Origin: Zavarzinia aquatilis
Lineage (GTDB): Bacteria > Pseudomonadota > Alphaproteobacteria > Zavarziniales > Zavarziniaceae
Assembly (NCBI RefSeq): GCF_003173035.1
Contig: NZ_QGLE01000010.1
Coordinates: 109,890 to 173,889 of the forward strand
Length of the DNA stretch: 64,000 nt
Direction: 5' to 3'
In this document: positions 59,359 through 64,000 of the stretch, piece after piece
Numbering within the stretch: position 1 is the stretch's first letter
Layout of the letters: each line of letters begins with the position of its first letter
Program-made: the position numbers and the translations under genes
Notes under the pieces: model-generated
Database searches by the model: none
Seen by the model: the letters and a program-made list of their open reading frames with translations, nothing else
Told to the model about the DNA's origin: nothing

Positions 59359-59910
59359 TTACTGGCCGAGGCTCTGCACGCGGAGCTGGCGGGCGCGGGT
59401 CAGGATGGCGTTCTCGAGCTGGCCGACGGTTTCGGCCGAGACCGGCACGTCGAGCCACTGGCGCTCCGGCCCGATCTGCTGGCGGAACAGGGCGACCTTC
59501 AGGCCGTCGGCGCGCAGCCGGCGGTCGAGGATATAGACCGTTGCCTTCATCCGCTCGGACGGGCGGTCGGGCGAGGAATACCAGTCGGTGATGATCACGC
59601 CGCCGAAGGGATCGGCCGAGACCAGCGGCATGAAGGACAGCGTGTCGAGCGAGGCGCGCCACAGCAGCGCGTTGACACCGATGCCGCTCGAGCCCTGATC
59701 GTCGGCCTTGTCCTTGCCGCCGAAAAGCACGATGCCATCGGGGCCGAACAGGCCGCCGTCTTGGGGCGCGTTGGGGTCGGGCGTCGGGCTGTAAGTGCCG
59801 TCGGGCCTCTGCTGGGGATATTGCTGAACGGTTTCGGTCGAGCCGCAGGCGGCCAGGGCCATGACAGCCAGGGCCGAAGCGATCCTGGCACCATAACGCA
59901 GTCCGGACAT
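59359..59910 (-). CDS. DUF3576 lipoprotein
   Basis: This 183-residue lipoprotein has the lipobox VMALAACGST followed by a Pro/Gln/Asp-rich linker. The DUF3576 domain (about residues 75-183) has GIGVNALLWRASLDTLSFMP, DPFGGVIITDWYSSPDRPSE and VAETVG-like VSAETVGQLENAILTRARQL. The function is unknown; the gene regularly precedes leuS in alphaproteobacteria. ATG 59910 follows gagggatattg. An adjacent TTG codon at 59913 is less likely. The 156 bp between it and leuS hold no gene. Confidence 0.92.
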   Translation of the reverse strand: MSGLRYGARIASALAVMALAACGSTETVQQYPQQRPDGTYSPTPDPNAPQDGGLFGPDGIVLFGGKDKADDQGSSGIGVNALLWRASLDTLSFMPLVSADPFGGVIITDWYSSPDRPSERMKATVYILDRRLRADGLKVALFRQQIGPERQWLDVPVSAETVGQLENAILTRARQLRVQSLGQ

Positions 59911-60243
59911 CAATATCCCTCACGTCTATATAAACCGCCCGCGTGACGGCGGGCTGCCGATCTTCATTAAGTGAAGCAATGCGGCAAAGCAATGGCGGCG
60001 GGCTGAAATCGGCCCTGAAAGCCGGTCCGGGCGACGAAATGGCGGGGGCCCGGCACCATTCGTAAGTGTTACGCAACTGCAACAGGGTCGCCCCAATGTC
60101 CCCCGCGCGTCCGTGGAAGCGGCCCTTTTGCTTGACCCGGAAGGTCTTCGGAAATTCTATCGGCGGGTAGAGATCGGGCAGCGGGTTACCCTGCCGGATC
60201 GTTCCGGGGGCCACTCCCGGCTGCCTCGTACTGAAATGAGGGG
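59911..60243. promoter_or_regulatory. Divergent intergenic region, DUF3576 gene / porin 1
   Basis: 333 bp with no supported gene. It should hold both promoters. The porin side includes taagtgttacgcaactgcaa at about 60063-60082, more AT-rich than average, and a gagggg ribosome site directly at the porin start. Nothing else is recognised. Confidence 0.4.
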
Positions 60244-61308
60244 ATGATGAAAAAGATTCTTCTAAGCACCACGGCGCTTGCCACTGCCGCGCTGCTTTCC
60301 ACCAGCGCCATGGCCGCTGACGAAGGCCTGAAGCTCACGCTGGGCGGTTTCTTCTCGGGCGTCGTCCTGGCCGGCGGCGACGGCGATGCGAACACCCGTG
60401 AGGTCTCGTTCGATTCCTGGAACAGCGAAATCTCCTTCACCGCCGAAGGCACCGCTTCCAATGGCCTGACCTACGGCTTCCAGATCCAGCTCGAAGGCGC
60501 GTCCGTCGCCGACCAGATCGACGAAGCCTTCCTGTATTTCTCGGGCGGTTTCGGCCGTATCGAGTTCGGCACCAACGATCCGGTCGCCGCGCAGATGGGC
60601 TATGTCGCTCCCTCGCCGGACGCCAATGGCATCCTGACGGTGAATTCGGGCGACTATATGTTCAACGCCTTCACCTACAATTCGGACGGCGACGCCGGCA
60701 AGGTGAACTACTTCACCCCGCGTATCGCTGGCTTCCAGCTCGGCCTGTCCTACTCGCCGGACGGCACGCAGGATCCGGCTGACGGTGCCGTCGCCGGTGG
60801 CTTCGAGCCCGACAACAACGGCGCTGGCCAGCAGTTCACCGCCGGCCTGAACTACTCCAAGGAGTTCTCGGGCGTCACCGTCGGTCTCTCGGGCACCTAT
60901 GCGTTCCTCGAGAGCGAGATCAGCGCCCCGGTCCTCGACGACCAGACCTCCTACGGCTTCGGCGCCAACCTCGGCTTCGCGGCCGGCGCGGGCACGGTCA
61001 CCCTCGGTGGTTCGTACCTCGGCATCGACAACTTCGGCTTCATCTCGAACGACGACGTGTCGGCTTATGACGTCGGCGTGCAGTATGCCCAGGGCGCCTG
61101 GACCCTCGGCGCGCAGTCGATCTGGTGGGACCAGGACTCGTTCCCGGACACCATCTGGGGTCTGTCGGTCGGCGGCGGCTACAAGGTCGCGACCGGTCTC
61201 GACCTCGCGGTCGGCTACATGCACTGGGACAACCAGGGTGGTGGCGGCGGCGCCTTCACGAAGAACGACGCCGACGTGTTCCTGCTCGGCTCGATGCTGT
61301 CGTTCTGA
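60244..61308 (+). CDS. Outer-membrane porin 1 (Gram-negative porin family)
   Basis: This 354-residue (353 if the second ATG at 60247 is used) outer-membrane beta-barrel has a signal peptide ending STSAMA before ADEGLKLTLGGFFSG. Alternating strands, TYGFQIQLEGASVADQIDEA, FGRIEFGTNDPVAAQMGY and a terminal phenylalanine (FLLGSMLSF) fit alphaproteobacterial general-diffusion porins. The gagggg site is adjacent to the first ATG, which favours the second ATG as start. Codon use is strongly biased to preferred codons, suggesting high expression. It is followed by a strong terminator. Confidence 0.93.
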   Translation: MMKKILLSTTALATAALLSTSAMAADEGLKLTLGGFFSGVVLAGGDGDANTREVSFDSWNSEISFTAEGTASNGLTYGFQIQLEGASVADQIDEAFLYFSGGFGRIEFGTNDPVAAQMGYVAPSPDANGILTVNSGDYMFNAFTYNSDGDAGKVNYFTPRIAGFQLGLSYSPDGTQDPADGAVAGGFEPDNNGAGQQFTAGLNYSKEFSGVTVGLSGTYAFLESEISAPVLDDQTSYGFGANLGFAAGAGTVTLGGSYLGIDNFGFISNDDVSAYDVGVQYAQGAWTLGAQSIWWDQDSFPDTIWGLSVGGGYKVATGLDLAVGYMHWDNQGGGGGAFTKNDADVFLLGSMLSF

Positions 61309-61328
61309 TCTCTTTCGATCGGGGAAAA

Positions 61329-61351
61329 GGGGGCGCTCGCGCCCCCTTTTT
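61329..61351 (+). terminator. Rho-independent terminator of porin 1
   Basis: An 8-bp perfect stem (gggggcgc / gcgccccc) with loop tc is followed by ttttt, 20 bp after the porin stop. Confidence 0.93.
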
Positions 61352-61381
61352 CTTTTGGTGCGATATTCGAGGAGATACAGC

Positions 61382-62206
61382 TTGGGTGCGCTGATCTGGC
61401 TGTCGTCCTACCCCAAGTCGGGCAATACCTGGCTGCGGACCTTTCTGCATCATCTGTTGATCAATCCACCGGCGCCCCTGCCGCCGGACTCGCTCAGCCG
61501 GTTCACCCTCGGCGACAATCATCGCATCTGGTACGACAAGGCGGCCGGGGTCTCGACCGTCGCCTTTGACGAAGAGCGGATTTCCGCCCTGCGTCCCCGC
61601 GCCCAGGCCTTGATGACCGGCGCCTTTCCCGATTCGGTCTTCGTAAAGACGCATTCAATGGTCGGCGTGCGCCACGGCGTGCCGCTGATCAACATGGCGG
61701 TCACGGCTGGCGCCATCTATGTCGTGCGCGATCCCCGCGACGTCGTCATTTCGGCGGCCGACCACTATGGCCTTGGCCTCGACGACATGTTGAAGCAAAT
61801 GGCCGATCCGGCGGCGGTGATCGGCGGCAATGCGACCCAGGTCCAGACCTGGCTCGGCGACTGGTCGGGCCATGTCACCGGTTGGACAGGGCAGGCCGGT
61901 CGCGGTCTTCTCGTCGTGCGCTACGAGGACATGGAACAAAAGCCACTGAAAACTTTCGGCAGCATCGCCTCCTTCCTGGGCCTTCGCCCACCCAGGGACC
62001 GACTGGAACGCGCCATTCGCTTTTCGTCCTTCAAAGTCCTGCAGAATCAGGAAGCCCAGCATGGCTTCGCCGAGCGCAGCAAGCACTCGGAGCGTTTTTT
62101 CCGGGTCGGCAAGTCCGGGCAATGGCGCAATGTCCTCGATGCCGCCCAAATCGAGCGGATCGAAAGCGAACATGGCGCGGTGATGAAGAGATTTGGCTAT
62201 CTGTGA
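61382..62206 (+). CDS. PAPS-dependent sulfotransferase
   Basis: This 274-residue cytoplasmic sulfotransferase transfers sulfate from PAPS to an acceptor hydroxyl or amine. The 5'-phosphosulfate loop is SSYPKSGNTWLRTFLHHLL near the N-terminus, and the 3'-phosphate site is YVVRDPRDVVISAADHYG. The C-terminal FFRVGKSGQWRNVLDAAQ with GKSGQW matches the family P-loop-distal GxxGxW motif. The start is TTG at 61382 with cgaggag seven bases before it; the frame is open upstream inside the porin gene but not homologous. The acceptor is unknown. Confidence 0.92.
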   Translation: MGALIWLSSYPKSGNTWLRTFLHHLLINPPAPLPPDSLSRFTLGDNHRIWYDKAAGVSTVAFDEERISALRPRAQALMTGAFPDSVFVKTHSMVGVRHGVPLINMAVTAGAIYVVRDPRDVVISAADHYGLGLDDMLKQMADPAAVIGGNATQVQTWLGDWSGHVTGWTGQAGRGLLVVRYEDMEQKPLKTFGSIASFLGLRPPRDRLERAIRFSSFKVLQNQEAQHGFAERSKHSERFFRVGKSGQWRNVLDAAQIERIESEHGAVMKRFGYL

Positions 62207-62469
62207 TTCCACGCCATCACTTCGGTTCTATAAGGCAGCGCAACAAGACTTTGGTCATAGGGTCTGCGATTTCGGCATCAATTGAGTTTTCGCATTTGCG
62301 AAATAAAAATGTAAAAAACGGCCGAGTCGTCCAACAAACTGTGGCTGAAGCAACACACAGCTCCCGTGTCACTTTACTGACATTTCTTACCTGTTGCTGA
62401 CCGGCGGACGATCGGTCTATCCACCTTGTTAGGGCACACCATAAAACGCCTGCTTGAGGGGTAGACCAC
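62207..62469 (+). promoter_or_regulatory. AT-rich region upstream of porin 2
   Basis: 263 bp between the sulfotransferase and porin 2, much more AT-rich than neighbouring sequence (for example gcgaaataaaaatgtaaaaa). It probably holds a strong regulated promoter for porin 2. An inverted repeat is at 62288-62303. Confidence 0.5.
62288..62303. other. Inverted repeat tttcgc-attt-gcgaaa
   Basis: A perfect 6-bp inverted repeat with a 4-base spacer, followed by an A-rich stretch, lies 82 bp after the sulfotransferase stop and 166 bp before porin 2. It could be a weak terminator or an operator site. Confidence 0.4.
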
Positions 62470-63624
62470 ATGACCAGCAAGATTCTTCTTGGCACCACCG
62501 CGCTGGCCGCCATCCTGCTTTCCACCGGCGCCCAGGCGGCCGACGAGGGCCTGAAGCTGAAGCTCGGTGGCTTCTTCCAGGGTTTCGCCATGATCGGCAA
62601 TGTCGACCGCAATGACGGCGTCGACAATTTCCGCAATGTCTCCTTCGAGAGCTGGAACAGCGAAATCTGGTTCACCGCCGAAGCCGAGACCGCCAACGGC
62701 CTGAAGTACGGCTTCCGCATCGAGCTGGAAGGCGCCAGCGTCGCCGACCAGATCGACGAATCCTACCTCTGGGTTTCGGGCTCGTTCGGCCGCGTGATGT
62801 TCGGTAACGACGACGGCGTCGGCAATTCGATGGCCTATCAGATCCCGACGGTGACCCGCTCGAAGTCGCTGCGCATCGAAGATCAGGATTATGCGCCGAC
62901 CGCCAATATCAATGGCTCGCACCTCCTGACCGCCTTCAACTCGCCGAACCACTACGCGCTCGACGCCAGCAAGCTGGCCTATACGACCCCGCGCTTGGCC
63001 GGCTTCCAGTTCGGCGTGTCCTACGCGCCGGACCTGAGCGAAGATCCGGGCACCGCTGCTCCCGGCACCGCGGTTGCCGGCGGCTTTGAAACCGACAACG
63101 ACAACCAGGCGGGCGACGCTCTGGAGTTCGGCCTGAACTACAACAACAAGTTCGGCGATCTCGGCCTCATCGCGTCGGTGACCTATTACCACGACCAGCT
63201 CGAGGACGGCGCCGCCGCCACGTCGGCCGACCGTCAGAGCGTCGCTGCCGGCGCTGGCATCACCTACAAGGGCTTCAGCTTCGGCGCCAACTACATGTGG
63301 ACCGACAACTACCGCTCCGCCGGTTACGGCAATGCGGGCCGCAAGAACGTCGATCTGAACCAGTTCCTGGTCGGCGCCCAGTATGTGACCGGCCCCTGGT
63401 CGTTCGGCGCCAACGCGGGTTGGGGCGTGGCCGATGGCAAGAGCAATGCGGCCGCCGGCAACAGCGAAGACAAGCTCTTCGCCGGCCTCGTCGGCGTCGG
63501 CTACAATCTCGCGCCGGGCATCGAGCTCGAAGCTGGCGTGCAGTATTACGACTGGTCGTCGGACATCAACGCCCGCGAAGCCGACGCGACCGTCGGCCTG
63601 GTCGGCACCACCCTGTCGTTCTGA
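62470..63624 (+). CDS. Outer-membrane porin 2 (paralogue of porin 1)
   Basis: This 384-residue porin has a signal peptide ending STGAQA before ADEGLKLKLGGFFQG. It shares many blocks with porin 1, such as VSFESWNSEIWFTAEAETAN (VSFDSWNSEISFTAEGTASN in porin 1), GASVADQIDE and the end GTTLSF. It differs in length and in the extracellular loops (for example TVTRSKSLRIEDQDYAPTA). Ribosome site gaggggtagaccac precedes ATG 62470. It is followed by a strong terminator, so it is a single-gene transcript. Confidence 0.93.
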   Translation: MTSKILLGTTALAAILLSTGAQAADEGLKLKLGGFFQGFAMIGNVDRNDGVDNFRNVSFESWNSEIWFTAEAETANGLKYGFRIELEGASVADQIDESYLWVSGSFGRVMFGNDDGVGNSMAYQIPTVTRSKSLRIEDQDYAPTANINGSHLLTAFNSPNHYALDASKLAYTTPRLAGFQFGVSYAPDLSEDPGTAAPGTAVAGGFETDNDNQAGDALEFGLNYNNKFGDLGLIASVTYYHDQLEDGAAATSADRQSVAAGAGITYKGFSFGANYMWTDNYRSAGYGNAGRKNVDLNQFLVGAQYVTGPWSFGANAGWGVADGKSNAAAGNSEDKLFAGLVGVGYNLAPGIELEAGVQYYDWSSDINAREADATVGLVGTTLSF

Positions 63625-63649
63625 TCTCCGGATCAAACTGACGTTGGAA

Positions 63650-63676
63650 GGGGCGGCCCATGGGGCCGCCCCTTTT
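63650..63676 (+). terminator. Rho-independent terminator of porin 2
   Basis: A 10-bp perfect stem (ggggcggccc / gggccgcccc) with loop atg is followed by tttt, 25 bp after the porin 2 stop. Confidence 0.9.
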
Positions 63677-63771
63677 GACTTTGTGCTTACAACTTTCGGT
63701 CAGCTTGCGCCCATTCCGGCGCCCTCCCATAATCCGCGCCAAAGCGACAGGCGCATTGCGGGAGGAACAGC

Positions 63772-64000
63772 ATGAGCCAGGATATCTACCCCGTTCCCGC
63801 GGGTTTCGCGGCACAGGCGAAGGTTGATGCGGCGGGTTACGCCGCGGGTTATCGCCGCTCGGTCGAGGATCCGGCCAGCTTCTGGGCCGAGGCCGGCAAG
63901 CGCCTCGACTGGATCAGCCCCTACAGCCCCGGCGCCGTCAAGGATGTCTCCTTCGGGCCCGGCGATGTGCACATCCGCTGGTTCCATGACGGCACCCTCA
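63772..64000 (+). CDS. acsA: Acetyl-CoA synthetase, 3' end beyond window
   Basis: The first 76 codons of an acetyl-CoA synthetase-type ligase run off the window end. The reading begins MSQDIYPVPAGFAAQAKVDA and continues with YRRSVEDPASFWAEAGKRLD, WISPYSP and HIRWFHDGTL, which matches the ACAS N-terminal domain of AcsA. Ribosome site gggaggaacagc precedes ATG 63772. A propionyl-CoA synthetase cannot be fully excluded from this fragment, but the spacing and WISPY segment favour acetate. Confidence 0.85.
   Translation, partial: MSQDIYPVPAGFAAQAKVDAAGYAAGYRRSVEDPASFWAEAGKRLDWISPYSPGAVKDVSFGPGDVHIRWFHDGTL

Noticed and set aside
56305..59946. A 1213-codon open frame on the plus strand
   Set aside because: It is the antisense shadow of leuS, lptE and the DUF3576 gene; it is rich in Arg, Gly and His with no domain.

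Overview
The window is high-GC, gene-dense bacterial chromosome, most likely from an alphaproteobacterium. The evidence is a MucR/Ros-type zinc-finger regulator, the gene order DUF3576-leuS-lptE-holA, the pair dapA-smpB, a linked nfu/tsaB/rimI/fur set, and alphaproteobacterial-type porins. A Rhodospirillales-like (for example Zavarzinia-like) host is a guess from gene content only. No tRNA, rRNA, CRISPR array, integrase or transposase gene was found.

Layout. 1-11 kb: end of murJ, trpS, a secreted DUF2927-like protein, an alpha/beta hydrolase, a lytic transglycosylase and an RND efflux pump with its lipoprotein adaptor. 11-18 kb: dapA and smpB, then a 3.7 kb segment bounded by two near-identical 78-bp copies of the smpB 3' end. 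That segment holds one giant RTX/FG-GAP surface protein gene, and a remnant of a second RTX gene lies just outside it. A sulfite-oxidase-like molybdoenzyme and a HigA-like regulator with a histone-H1-like tail follow. 18-28.5 kb: DUF2333 protein, universal stress protein, class III cyclase, nfu, nitroreductase, tsaB-rimI, mucR, a peroxiredoxin-like/2OG-oxygenase fusion, fur, plsC-like, thioesterase and TetR. 28.5-33 kb: a GST-like protein and a translationally coupled Tat-exported arylsulfatase plus formylglycine-generating enzyme.

33-39.6 kb: a MacA-MacB-NodT tripartite exporter operon, divergent from a CpxRA-like two-component system. 39.6-55 kb: the most distinctive region. Here lie an MDR oxidoreductase, a DUF3237 protein, a short-chain dehydrogenase and a 924-residue MalT-type LuxR regulator. 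Next to them is a six-gene operon whose order matches the acetophenone carboxylase operon of denitrifying ethylbenzene degraders (two HyuA-like subunits, a small zinc-ribbon subunit, a HyuB-like subunit, a 29-kDa-class protein and an acetoacetyl-CoA-synthetase-like ligase). The inferred job is ATP-dependent carboxylation of a ketone to a beta-keto acid, followed by CoA activation. The nearby SDR could supply the ketone from a secondary alcohol. A natural His10 tail on the small subunit and a G-quadruplex-like G-run cluster upstream of the operon stand out.

55-64 kb: the housekeeping block holA-lptE-leuS-DUF3576, then two paralogous porins flanking a PAPS-dependent sulfotransferase, and the start of an acetyl-CoA synthetase gene cut off by the window end. 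Most start sites were chosen by ribosome binding sites and family alignment, because GC-rich antisense and upstream reading frames run far beyond the real genes.
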